From assembly GCA_041685755.1 (NCBI GenBank), contig JAWLFC010000003.1:7977-71976 (forward strand): a stretch of 64,000 nt of DNA, given 5' to 3'. Shown here one piece after another: positions 43,020-50,803 of the stretch. The translations under genes and the position numbers were made by a program. Under the pieces are notes generated by a model. The model was not told the origin of the DNA, did no database searches, and saw only the letters and a list, made by a program, of their open reading frames with translations. Positions within the stretch are counted from its first letter, which is position 1; every line of letters starts with the position of its first letter. This DNA is from Sva-07 sp041685755 (lineage in GTDB: Bacteria; Actinomycetota; Acidimicrobiia; Acidimicrobiales; Ilumatobacteraceae).

Positions 43020-43892
43020 TCAGGTGTCGCTGGGTGGCGGGTACTCGGGGAACCAGAGGGTGCGCTGCGGGAACGGGATCGTGATGTCGGCGTCGCGGAG
43101 ACCGGCGTCGACGGCGAGCGCCACGTTGCTCTTCGTGCGCCAGTGCTCGGCGATGGTCGGCAGATGCCAGAACCGGACGACGAAATCGACCGACGAGTCA
43201 CCGAAACCGTCGACGAGTACCTCCGGGGTCGGCCAACCGACCACGCCGTCAGCGGCTCGAACGGCCTCGATGAGCACGACGGTCGCCAGCGCGAGATCGG
43301 TGCCGTAGGCGACGCCGACCTCGAGCGTGGTGCGGCGCAGGCCGTGCTCGGTGTAGTTGTTCAGATCCGACTTGATCACCGTCGAGGCCGGGATCTTGAC
43401 CGTCTCACCGTCGGGCGTCGTGATCGTCACGAGCCGGGCACCGATGTCGCGCACGGTGCCCTCGTGCTCGTTGATCGCCACCTGGTCGCCGTAGGTGAAC
43501 GGACGCTGCAACTGCAGCAGGATGCCGGCGATGAAGTTCTCCAGGATGTCGCGGAACGCGAACGCCAGGGCGATACCGATGATGCCCAGCGCACCGAGCA
43601 GCGGACCGATGGCCACCCCGAGCGACTCGAGACTGTAGACGAGCGCGAAGACGACCACGGCGTAGCCGACGAGCCGACCGACCAGAGCGGCGAGCGCGGC
43701 GTCGACGCGCCGCTGCAGCATTCTGTTGATCAGCCACTTGAGGACGATGGCCGCGACGACGCCGCCGGCGAGCACCAAACCGGCCGTCGCCCACGACCAC
43801 CCGTCGATACCATCACCGGCGAAGGCGTCGGCGAGAGCGTCGGTGTCGACGTCGGTGTCGGTCTGCCCGGGCCACAGGGCACCGGCGCGCAT
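43020..43892 (-). CDS. Small-conductance mechanosensitive channel (MscS family)
   Basis: 290 residues. Three TM helices: TAGLVLAGGVVAAIVLKWLI, GRLVGYAVVVFALVYSLESL and the pore helix region GPLLGALGIIGIALAFAFRD with Gly/Ala packing, then the beta domain ENFIAGILLQLQRPFTYGDQ followed by V and a C-terminal alpha-beta domain ending FPQRTLWFPEYP. It opens on hypo-osmotic shock to release solutes. Length is close to E. coli MscS (286). It is followed downstream-to-upstream by two acidic lipoprotein genes; the nearest is only 2 bp away. Confidence 0.93.
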   Translation of the reverse strand: MRAGALWPGQTDTDVDTDALADAFAGDGIDGWSWATAGLVLAGGVVAAIVLKWLINRMLQRRVDAALAALVGRLVGYAVVVFALVYSLESLGVAIGPLLGALGIIGIALAFAFRDILENFIAGILLQLQRPFTYGDQVAINEHEGTVRDIGARLVTITTPDGETVKIPASTVIKSDLNNYTEHGLRRTTLEVGVAYGTDLALATVVLIEAVRAADGVVGWPTPEVLVDGFGDSSVDFVVRFWHLPTIAEHWRTKSNVALAVDAGLRDADITIPFPQRTLWFPEYPPPSDT

Positions 43893-43894
43893 GC

Positions 43895-44143
43895 TCAGTC
43901 CTCGGCGGGGAGTTCGGAGACGTTGCCCTCGGGTCCGGGGAACTCGTCGCCGTCGAAGCCCTGGTTCTCGACCTCGTTGGTGTCGGTGTCGACACCCTCG
44001 GGCACATCGGGGTCGAACGGTACGTCGCCGTCGTCCAGAATCGTGGAGTCGACGTCATCGACCTCGTTGGAATCGTCGTCGCAGGCACCCACGGCGAGCG
44101 CGGAGGCGGCGAGCAGTCCGACGGTGAGGGTGACACGCAACAT
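43895..44143 (-). CDS. Small acidic lipoprotein
   Basis: 82 residues. The signal peptide MLRVTLTVGLLAASALAVGA precedes lipobox Cys (VGAC), and the mature part is strongly acidic with Asp/Glu/Val/Asn repeats (DDDSNEVDDVDSTILDDGDV, EFPGPEGNVSELPAED). ATG 44143 gives a normal signal peptide; the frame is open to 44188. It should be anchored to the outer face of the membrane. It is 2 bp upstream of the MscS gene. Function unknown; cation binding is possible from charge only. Confidence 0.75.
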   Translation of the reverse strand: MLRVTLTVGLLAASALAVGACDDDSNEVDDVDSTILDDGDVPFDPDVPEGVDTDTNEVENQGFDGDEFPGPEGNVSELPAED

Positions 44144-44202
44144 GTTCGGGGGGTACCCGGTCGGGCGGCGCCGAAACCGCCGCGGCACCGCCCGACGTCA
44201 GC

Positions 44203-44391
44203 TCACTCCTCGACTTCCTCCTCGATCTCGTCGCCGACGTCCTCGAGGTCCTCCTCGACCTCGTCGATGCCGTCGTCGATGTCCTGCTCGATGTCGTCGT
44301 CATCGTCGTCGTCGCATGCGACGACGCCCAACGACAGGGTGGCGACTGCCGAGGCGGCGATGATCCTGTGCGTGATGCTGGTTCTCCTCAT
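44203..44391 (-). CDS. Tiny, extremely acidic lipoprotein
   Basis: 62 residues. Signal peptide MRRTSITHRIIAASAVATLS then lipobox LGVVAC. The 36-residue mature chain is almost only Asp, Glu and a few Ile/Val/Gly: seven Asp in a row after the Cys, then IEQDIDDGIDEVEEDLEDVG with heptad-like Ile/Val/Leu spacing, compatible with an acidic helix. A GGAGAA stretch lies upstream of ATG 44391. It is 59 bp from the second acidic lipoprotein. No family recognised. Confidence 0.7.
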   Translation of the reverse strand: MRRTSITHRIIAASAVATLSLGVVACDDDDDDDIEQDIDDGIDEVEEDLEDVGDEIEEEVEE

Positions 44392-44429
44392 GCGCTCGCC
44401 GGTACCCGAACGGCGCGATGGGGAAACGC

Positions 44430-44729
44430 TCAGTCGTGGAGCATGTCGAGCAGCTCGCCGACGGTGTGCTGGCCCTCGAGGGGGTGGCGCAGCGGCGTGC
44501 GGTCGATGATCTCGTAGTGGTTCCGACGACCGATCTTCTCGCGACGGAGGTAGCCGGCCTCCTCGAGGTCGTCGAGGATGCGCTGGACGGCGCCGGGCGT
44601 GATGCCGACCACGTAGCTGAGGTCGCGCTGGCGGAGGTCGGGGTCACGGCTGAGTGCGACCATGACGTGCGCGTGGTTCGTCAGGAAGGTCCACGACGGG
44701 AGGTCGGGTTTCGGTTCGATCAGCGTCAC
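44430..44729 (-). CDS. Winged-helix transcriptional regulator, leaderless start
   Basis: 99 residues from GTG 44729. The winged helix is clear: SWTFLTNHAHVMVALSRDPD, LRQRDLSYVVGITPGAVQRI (recognition helix), LDDLEEAGYLRREKIGRRNH (wing), ending EIIDRTPLRHPLEGQHTVGE. It is MarR/ArsR-like in topology, with no Cys. A TATAAT box ends six bases before GTG 44729, so the transcript probably starts at the start codon; the upstream open frame to 44813 is then untranscribed. It lies between the mnhG end of the second Mrp operon and the acidic lipoproteins, and may regulate either or itself. Confidence 0.75.
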   Translation of the reverse strand: MTLIEPKPDLPSWTFLTNHAHVMVALSRDPDLRQRDLSYVVGITPGAVQRILDDLEEAGYLRREKIGRRNHYEIIDRTPLRHPLEGQHTVGELLDMLHD

Positions 44730-44735
44730 CACACG

Positions 44736-44758
44736 ATTATACGTATTGGAAGACGTAT
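44736..44758 (-). promoter_or_regulatory. -10 box with overlapping palindrome, leaderless promoter
   Basis: On the minus strand a consensus TATAAT (plus 44736-44741) lies six bases before GTG 44729. It overlaps the inverted repeat ATACGT-8-ACGTAT (44739-44758), which could be the operator through which the winged-helix protein represses itself. The AT-rich stretch stands out sharply from its surroundings. The -35 box is not evident. Confidence 0.6.
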
Positions 44759-44809
44759 GTTGCCCGGGTGGATTCGTGCTGGTGTTCATGATGGAGTGAA
44801 CGACGCTGT

Positions 44810-45184
44810 TCACGACCGCTCCTCGCCCTCGGAGGACACCGCGCCGCTGGCGCCGTCACGATCGACCAGCTCGGCTTCGGCGGCGGAGAGATCGTCGACG
44901 TGCAGGTGTTCCGACGACGTCGTGCGATGGGTCGCCCGGAACAGCAGGTGCGTACTCGCCGGCAACGTCAACAGCAGCGCCACGGCCACGATCCCCAGCT
45001 CGGCCGCACCGAGTGGACCGACCTCGATGGCCGCACCGATCGCCACGAGCAAGAACGCGATCGGGCTCGCCTTGCCGGCGGCATGGAACCGGCCGTACGA
45101 CGTACGGAACCGCAACAACCCGATCGAGGCCAGGAGCGCCACGAATGCCCCGAGCAGCACGAAGACCGACGAGACGGGATTCAC
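44810..45184 (-). CDS. mnhG: Mrp antiporter subunit G
   Basis: 124 residues, three TM helices. VFVLLGAFVALLASIGLLRF, RTSYGRFHAAGKASPIAFLL and GIVAVALLLTLPASTHLLFR follow the MnhG pattern. The acidic tail (DDLSAAEAELVDRDGASGAV) extends beyond the family core. GTG 45184 overlaps the mnhF stop. Last gene of the canonical operon. Confidence 0.9.
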   Translation of the reverse strand: MNPVSSVFVLLGAFVALLASIGLLRFRTSYGRFHAAGKASPIAFLLVAIGAAIEVGPLGAAELGIVAVALLLTLPASTHLLFRATHRTTSSEHLHVDDLSAAEAELVDRDGASGAVSSEGEERS

Positions 45185-45441
45185 GATGATCGTCCCGTCG
45201 TCTCCACGAAGCGGCTCAACACGACCGTCGCCGTGAAGGCCACGATCGCGATCACCACCAGGATGCCGATGTAGAGCGTGTCACCGGTCTCGGCGACGCG
45301 GATGGCGATGGCCCCCATCAAGGCCACGAGTGCCGCGTCGAGCGAGATCACGCGGTCGGCGAGGTCGGGGCCACGAACGAGCCGGATCCCAGCGAGCACG
45401 CCGGCGAGCAGGAACACCGCCACGGCGATGTCGGCGATCAC
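45181..45441 (-). CDS. mnhF: Mrp antiporter subunit F
   Basis: 86 residues, three TM helices; GIRLVRGPDLADRVISLDAA is the MnhF signature between TM1 and TM2. GTG 45441 overlaps the mnhE stop (GTGA). Confidence 0.9.
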   Translation of the reverse strand: MIADIAVAVFLLAGVLAGIRLVRGPDLADRVISLDAALVALMGAIAIRVAETGDTLYIGILVVIAIVAFTATVVLSRFVETTGRSS

Positions 45442-45998
45442 GAACGGACCTCCGACTCGGCGCCGGACGCGATCCCGGCGTTGTCGTCTCCGTCGTCGAC
45501 GGGCAGTGCCCGACACGCCAGGTCGGCGAGACGGCGAACGTGGGCCGTGATCTCGTCGGCCTTGTCGGCGTGCAGCAGGTGCAGGTAGAGCCGGCCCGTG
45601 TCGGCGTCGGTGTCGACCACCGCAGTGCCCGGCGTCACGGTGACCGCGATGACGAGCATCAGCAGGTGCGACCGACTCTCGGCACGGGTGTCGACGGCGA
45701 TGATCGCCTCGTCGGTGTAGTCGGTCGGCGTCAGGATCTCCCAGGCCACGTTCGCCGTCGACACGACGAGGTCGACCGCCACGAGCCACAGGAACTGCAG
45801 CAGCGGGACGAAGCGGATCCGGCCGTGGGCCGGATCGACACCGGCGATCACGGTGACGGCCAGAGCCACGAGCGTTCCGCTGAGGACGTTCGCCACCGAC
45901 ACCGCCCCCCACAACGCGCACCACGCGGCGACGAGCAGCAGCAGCGTCAGCAGACGCCGCGGCATCAGGAGCCCCCGGGCGACGCGTCCGGCGTTCAT
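45438..45998 (-). CDS. mnhE: Mrp antiporter subunit E
   Basis: 186 residues, same length as MnhE of cluster 1 but clearly different in sequence. N-terminal TM helices LLTLLLLVAAWCALWGAVSV and VLSGTLVALAVTVIAGV; the conserved MnhE turn reads MLVIAVTVTPGTAVVDTDAD. ATG 45998 overlaps the mnhD stop (ATGA); ATG 45965 is an alternative. Confidence 0.9.
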   Translation of the reverse strand: MNAGRVARGLLMPRRLLTLLLLVAAWCALWGAVSVANVLSGTLVALAVTVIAGVDPAHGRIRFVPLLQFLWLVAVDLVVSTANVAWEILTPTDYTDEAIIAVDTRAESRSHLLMLVIAVTVTPGTAVVDTDADTGRLYLHLLHADKADEITAHVRRLADLACRALPVDDGDDNAGIASGAESEVRS

Positions 45999-47473
45999 CC
46001 GAGCACCGCCGTCATGTAGGGGGCACGAGCGAGCAGGTCGCCGCCGATCTGCTCGCTCATCCGCCACAGTGGGCCGGCCAGGACGGCGATGAGGATCGTG
46101 CCGGCGACGGCGATCGTGGCCGCGGACTGCATCACGGTGACCGATCTCCGACTCGAGGCCGGAACCGCGGGCGGCGTCACCTCGCCCCAGAACGCCCCCA
46201 TCCAGATCTTCGTCATCGACAGCAGCGTCAGGATGCTGCCGACGAGCGACACCGCCACGATCACGTAGGCGCCGGTGGCGATGCCGGCGTCGACGAGCGC
46301 GAGCTTGGCCACGAACCCGGAGAACGGCGGCAGACCGGCAAGGCTCAGCGCCGGCAACGCGAACAGCACGGCGATCACCGGCTTGCTGGTGGCGAGGCCA
46401 CCCACCTTGTTGAGCGCGGACGTTCCCTGGTCGTCCTCGATCAGCCCGCCGGCGAGGAACATCACGGTCTTGACCGGGATCTGGTGGACGAGGAACAACA
46501 CGGCGCCGGCCACGCCGGCGACGGTGAAGAACCCGAGCCCCATGATCATGTAGCCGATCTGGCTGACGACGTGGAACGACAAGATGCGCTTGACGTCGTC
46601 CTGGGCGAGCGCGCCGGCGACACCGATGATCATCGTGAGCCCGGCGATCACCAACAGCAGCGGCCCGAGCTCGTCGAGTTCCATCAGCGTGAAGAACCGG
46701 ATGAGGACGTACACGCCGATCTTGGTGAGCAGGCCGGCGAAGACGGCGGTGATCGTCGTCGGTGCCGTCGGATACGAGTCGGGCAGCCACGAGAACAGCG
46801 GGAAGATCGCCGCCTTGGTGCCGAACACCACGAGGAACCAGAGCCCGATGCCGACCTGGGTTCCCGCCGGCAGCTCGGGGATGCGTTCGGCGAGCAGCGC
46901 CATGTTGACCGTGCCGGTCGCCGCGTAGACGATCGCGACCCCGAACAGGAACAGCGTCGAGGCGAACAGGTTGATCACCACGTAGGTCATGCCGGTGCGG
47001 ACCTGGGCCTCGCGGCCCTGGTGGGTGAGCAGGACGTAGCTGGCGACCAGGATCAACTCGAACGCGACGAACAGGGTGAAGAGGTCACCGGTGAGGATGG
47101 CCAGGCTGACACCGCCGGTGAGCACCAACAGCATCGGCGCCACGACCGCCGGGTCGGCTCCGGCAGGGGTGCGGCGCTGGCCGATGGCGAACAGCTCGAC
47201 GACGAGGATCGTCGCCGTCGACACCAGCAGGATCAGCGCCGCGAACAGGTCGGCGACGAGCACGATGCCGAGTTCGGGGGCCCACCCGCCGACGCGCAGC
47301 ACGACCGTGCCGTCACGGTCGACGGCGACGAGCAGCGCCGCCGACAGCCCGGTCGTGGCCGCCAGGACCGCCAGCGTCACGACGTCGCGCACGGTCGCCC
47401 GGCTGCGGAGGCCGAGCACGACCGCCGCGGCGAGCAGCGGGAGCACGGCCACGAGGCCCACGACGGAGGTCAC
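45995..47473 (-). CDS. mnhD: Mrp antiporter subunit D
   Basis: 492 residues, about 14 TM helices. LFTLFVAFELILVASYVLLT carries the TM5 Glu, TKAAIFPLFSWLPDSYPTAP the TM7-8 region and LAQDDVKRILSFHVVSQIGY the later helix motif. It starts at GTG 47473 overlapping mnhC. It forms one of the two proton/sodium pathways of the Mrp complex, with MnhA as the other. Confidence 0.93.
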   Translation of the reverse strand: MTSVVGLVAVLPLLAAAVVLGLRSRATVRDVVTLAVLAATTGLSAALLVAVDRDGTVVLRVGGWAPELGIVLVADLFAALILLVSTATILVVELFAIGQRRTPAGADPAVVAPMLLVLTGGVSLAILTGDLFTLFVAFELILVASYVLLTHQGREAQVRTGMTYVVINLFASTLFLFGVAIVYAATGTVNMALLAERIPELPAGTQVGIGLWFLVVFGTKAAIFPLFSWLPDSYPTAPTTITAVFAGLLTKIGVYVLIRFFTLMELDELGPLLLVIAGLTMIIGVAGALAQDDVKRILSFHVVSQIGYMIMGLGFFTVAGVAGAVLFLVHQIPVKTVMFLAGGLIEDDQGTSALNKVGGLATSKPVIAVLFALPALSLAGLPPFSGFVAKLALVDAGIATGAYVIVAVSLVGSILTLLSMTKIWMGAFWGEVTPPAVPASSRRSVTVMQSAATIAVAGTILIAVLAGPLWRMSEQIGGDLLARAPYMTAVLG

Positions 47474-47934
47474 GGTGACGCCTCCCCGGTGTCGCGCCCG
47501 TCCACGGGCTGGTTCTGGAGCCCCGAGCCGTCCTCGTGATGGGTCTCGATCGCCCGCGTCTCGTCGGTGCGTTCGGCGTGTCGCTCGGCGGAGGCGGCGA
47601 CGCGGCGGTCCTCGACGTCGTCTTCGACCAGATCGTCGCCGGTCAACTGCTGCTGCCGACGGGCGAGGGCGAGCACGTACAACGTCAGGCCGAACGAGAT
47701 GACGATGGCGGTCAACGACAGTGCCTGGGGAAGCGGGTTCGCCGTGTCGTCACGGACGGCGCCGTCGACGATCGGGGGGTCACCGGCAGGGCCACCCGAC
47801 GCGAGCAGGGCGATCACGGCGGCGTGGCCGAACATGGCGAAACCGAGCACCACCCGACTCAGAGACCGCGAGGTCACGAGGAAGGTGCCGGCTGCTGCCA
47901 GCCCGGCGACGGCGAGGATCATGGCGGCACTCAC
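47470..47934 (-). CDS. mnhC: Mrp antiporter subunit C
   Basis: 154 residues, three TM helices. LAVAGLAAAGTFLVTSRSLS, RVVLGFAMFGHAAVIALLAS and PLPQALSLTAIVISFGLTLY are the MnhC/NuoK pattern. The C-terminal tail is long and charged (about 115-154). GTG 47934 is the annotated start; ATG four codons later is possible. Confidence 0.92.
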   Translation of the reverse strand: MSAAMILAVAGLAAAGTFLVTSRSLSRVVLGFAMFGHAAVIALLASGGPAGDPPIVDGAVRDDTANPLPQALSLTAIVISFGLTLYVLALARRQQQLTGDDLVEDDVEDRRVAASAERHAERTDETRAIETHHEDGSGLQNQPVDGRDTGEASP

Positions 47935-47938
47935 GGCC

Positions 47939-48397
47939 TCACCGGCGTGCCTTCATCTCGGAATCGGTGGGAGTGCGGCCACGCTCGGCGAGATCCGACG
48001 CGCCGAACCCCTCGAGCAGGGCGATGACGAGCCCGACGACGACCGCGACGACGCCGAGATCGAACAACAGCGCCGAGCCGGTCTTCACCGTCCCGAGCAC
48101 CGGTACGTCCCAGGAGACGACGAACTGGTCGAGCAGCGGCTCACCCCACAGCAGCGGCGACAGGGCGTCGACGCCGACGATGACACCACCGATGGCGAGC
48201 AGCACTGCTGCGTACTTGGGCTCTTGCAGCCCCGACACGGTGCGCAGGACGAGCACGGCGCCGAGCAGCAACCCGGCGGCGAAGCCGCCCCCGGGCTGAT
48301 TGTGACCGACGAACAGTGCGTACGCGGCGATCAGGAGGGCGATCGGTGTGACAGCGCTCACCGCCAGCGCCACGATCGGCGAGGTACGAGCGATCAC
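47939..48397 (-). CDS. mnhB: Mrp antiporter subunit B
   Basis: 152 residues, four TM helices. ALFVGHNQPGGGFAAGLLLG is the MnhB signature and GSALLFDLGVVAVVVGLVIA the final helix. GTG 48397 overlaps the mnhA stop by 4 nt. Four bases separate its stop from mnhC. Confidence 0.92.
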   Translation of the reverse strand: MIARTSPIVALAVSAVTPIALLIAAYALFVGHNQPGGGFAAGLLLGAVLVLRTVSGLQEPKYAAVLLAIGGVIVGVDALSPLLWGEPLLDQFVVSWDVPVLGTVKTGSALLFDLGVVAVVVGLVIALLEGFGASDLAERGRTPTDSEMKARR

Positions 48398-50727
48398 GGC
48401 GAGGTCTCCGAGGCGATCGGCTGCGGGTCGCTGCCGCTCGGCGGCAGGTCGACGGCGGCCGGGACCTTCGCCGGAGCGGGCGTGGTCGCCCGCCGACGGG
48501 TGAGCGTGAGGATCCCGACCGCGACCGCCAGCAGCACGATGACCTCACCGAGCGTGTCGAGCGCCCGGGTGTCGGTGAGGATGACGTTGACCACGTTGTT
48601 GCCGCCGCCTTCGTCGACGGCCGACTGCGCGAGTTCGTCGATGGGCGGTTGCCCGGTCGGCGACGATGCGGCACCGGCGAGCGCCACGGCGATCGCCGCG
48701 CCGATGACGACCGACACGGCGATCCGGCCCGCCAGCCACAGACGAGTCGGCCTCGGGAACTTGGTGGCGAGGCGGCCGAGGCCGAGCACGAAGCCGACGA
48801 CGATCACCGTCTCGACGAGCAGCTGGGTGAGCACGAGATCGGGTGCACCGAGCGCCACGAACAGCCCCGCCATGCTGAAGCCGACGGCACCGAGCACGAG
48901 GGCCGCGCCCAGACGCGAGCTGACCACCGTGGCGGCCACCGCAGCGGCGACGATCATCACGACCAGCACGGCTTCGGCACGGTTGTCCCACAAGTACAGG
49001 GCGTCGGTGTCGATCTCGCCGACGAAGGCAGCGGAGGCGGCGCCGACCGTCGCGACCGTCGTCGCGAGGTACAGCGGCAGCGAGCCGTGCTGGACGACGC
49101 CGGCGATGCCCCGGGCGGCACGGCCGATGCTGTCGATGACGGTGTCGGCGAACGCGGCGCCGCGCGCCGCCGGTCCGGTGAGCACCGTCCGGCGGGCGAG
49201 GAGGCCGCCCAGGAGCACGCCGAGCGCCACGACGATCATCGAGGTGACGAAGGCATCGGTGAGCCCCGGCCAGCGGTACAGCGTGTAGACCACCGCATCG
49301 GGTTCGACGATCACGCTGGCCGTCCGCACGACGTCGGTCACCCAGCCGAGCGCGACGAACCCGGCGACCGACCCGGTGGCGAGGACCACCTGGGGCGCCG
49401 ACATCGCCGGGCGTCGCGGTGCGACGGTCCGCTCGGCCATCGGCGCCGATCCGCCGAACATGCCGAGCAGCAGGCGGGTCGTGTAGGCAACGGTGAGGAC
49501 GGCACCACCGATGACCAGGCCGCCGACGACGAGGAGCTCGGTGTCGGCGAGGCCGAGCACGGCTTCGATCGCGGCTTCCTTGGCCGGGAACCCGAGCAGC
49601 GGCGGGATGCCGGCCATCGACAGACCCGACACCACCGCGACGCCGAACGTGATCGGCATCGAACGCCGCAGACCCGAGAGCTCGTTGATGTTGCGGGTGC
49701 CGGCGCGGACGTCCACCTCGCCGACCACCATGAACAACGCCGCCTTGAACACGGCGTGAGCGACCAGGATCGAGATGGCGGCGAAGGTCGCCTTCGGCGT
49801 GCCCATCGCCAGCAGCGTGATCAGCAGGCCGAGCTGCGACACCGTGCCCCAGGCGAGGATCAGCTTCGCGTCGACGTGGCGCAGCGCGCCGACCGAGCCC
49901 CAGATCATGGTGACGAGACCGAACGTCAGCCCGAGCGGCTTCCACACGTCGGTCTCCTGGAACGCCGGTGCGATCAGGGCGACGAGGATGACACCGGCCT
50001 TGACCATCGTCGCCGAGTGCAGGTAGGCGCTGACGGGAGTCGGTGCCGCCATGGCGCCGGGGAGCCAGACGTGGAACGGGACCTGCGCCGACTTGGTGGC
50101 GGCGGCGACGAGGATCAGGATCGCCGCAGCGGTGGCCGTGGACCCGGTGACCGGCGTGATGTCGCTCAGCACGGAGGTGCCGGCGGCGTCGACGAACAGC
50201 ACGAAGCCGGCGAGGAGGGCGAGACCGCCCGAGGCGGTGATGACGAGGGCGCGCCGCGCCGCAGTGCGGGCGACCGGGTCGGTGTTCTTGAAGCCGACGA
50301 GGAGGAACGAGGTGATCGACGTCGCCTCCCAGAACACGAACAACGTCCAGACCGAGTCGGCCCAGACGAGGCCGACCATCGCCCACGAGAACGCGAGTAG
50401 CGTCGCGGCGAACTTGCCCATACCCGCAGCGCTCGAGGAGAAGTAGCCGACGGCGTAGACGCACACGAGCGCACCGATGCCGGCGACGAGCAGCGACAGC
50501 ACTGCTCGGAGGCCGTCGACCCGGAACAAGATCTCCAGGTCGAGTCCAGGAACCCAGCTGAAGCCCGCCTCGACGACCTCGTCGGAGCCGAGGAGGGTCA
50601 CCGACCACAGCGCCGTCGCCGCCATCGGGACGGCCGCCACCCACAGCGAGCTGCGACCGAGGCGCGACCCGGCCACGGCAATCACGAGCACCGCGACGAC
50701 GAACAGGGCGAGCAGGAACCAGATCAA
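48394..50727 (-). CDS. mnhA: Mrp antiporter subunit A
   Basis: 777 residues, about 20 TM helices. The NuoL-like part has DSVWTLFVFWEATSITSFLL (TM5 Glu), KSAQVPFHVWLPGAMAAPTP and RHVDAKLILAWGTVSQLGLL. The C-terminal part from about residue 570 is the MbhD/MbhE-type module (GAPDLVLTQLLVETVIVVGF, NVVNVILTDTRALDTLGEVI) that cluster 1 encodes separately. The start is a TTG codon, rare and possibly limiting for expression. First gene of mnhABCDEFG; divergent from the sigma-factor gene 76 bp away. Confidence 0.94.
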   Translation of the reverse strand: MIWFLLALFVVAVLVIAVAGSRLGRSSLWVAAVPMAATALWSVTLLGSDEVVEAGFSWVPGLDLEILFRVDGLRAVLSLLVAGIGALVCVYAVGYFSSSAAGMGKFAATLLAFSWAMVGLVWADSVWTLFVFWEATSITSFLLVGFKNTDPVARTAARRALVITASGGLALLAGFVLFVDAAGTSVLSDITPVTGSTATAAAILILVAAATKSAQVPFHVWLPGAMAAPTPVSAYLHSATMVKAGVILVALIAPAFQETDVWKPLGLTFGLVTMIWGSVGALRHVDAKLILAWGTVSQLGLLITLLAMGTPKATFAAISILVAHAVFKAALFMVVGEVDVRAGTRNINELSGLRRSMPITFGVAVVSGLSMAGIPPLLGFPAKEAAIEAVLGLADTELLVVGGLVIGGAVLTVAYTTRLLLGMFGGSAPMAERTVAPRRPAMSAPQVVLATGSVAGFVALGWVTDVVRTASVIVEPDAVVYTLYRWPGLTDAFVTSMIVVALGVLLGGLLARRTVLTGPAARGAAFADTVIDSIGRAARGIAGVVQHGSLPLYLATTVATVGAASAAFVGEIDTDALYLWDNRAEAVLVVMIVAAAVAATVVSSRLGAALVLGAVGFSMAGLFVALGAPDLVLTQLLVETVIVVGFVLGLGRLATKFPRPTRLWLAGRIAVSVVIGAAIAVALAGAASSPTGQPPIDELAQSAVDEGGGNNVVNVILTDTRALDTLGEVIVLLAVAVGILTLTRRRATTPAPAKVPAAVDLPPSGSDPQPIASETSP

Positions 50728-50768
50728 CAGACCCGCACGATAGCGGTCGATTTATCTACCCGACCACA

Positions 50769-50797
50769 TTGACCTTTTACAATAGGTGTTTTAAGAT
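50769..50797 (+). promoter_or_regulatory. Strong leaderless promoter of the sigma-factor gene
   Basis: TTGACC (50769-50774), 17-bp spacer, TAAGAT (50792-50797). Only six bases (ACGTCC) separate the -10 box from ATG 50804, so transcription should start at or next to the A of the start codon, and the mRNA would have no leader. The region is the most AT-rich stretch of the divergent spacer with mnhA. Confidence 0.75.
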
Positions 50798-50803
50798 ACG
50801 TCC

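Noticed and set aside
48649..50400. A 583-codon open frame on the plus strand
   Set aside because: Antisense to mnhA, whose motifs are unmistakable; the product is low-complexity His/Arg/Asp/Glu.
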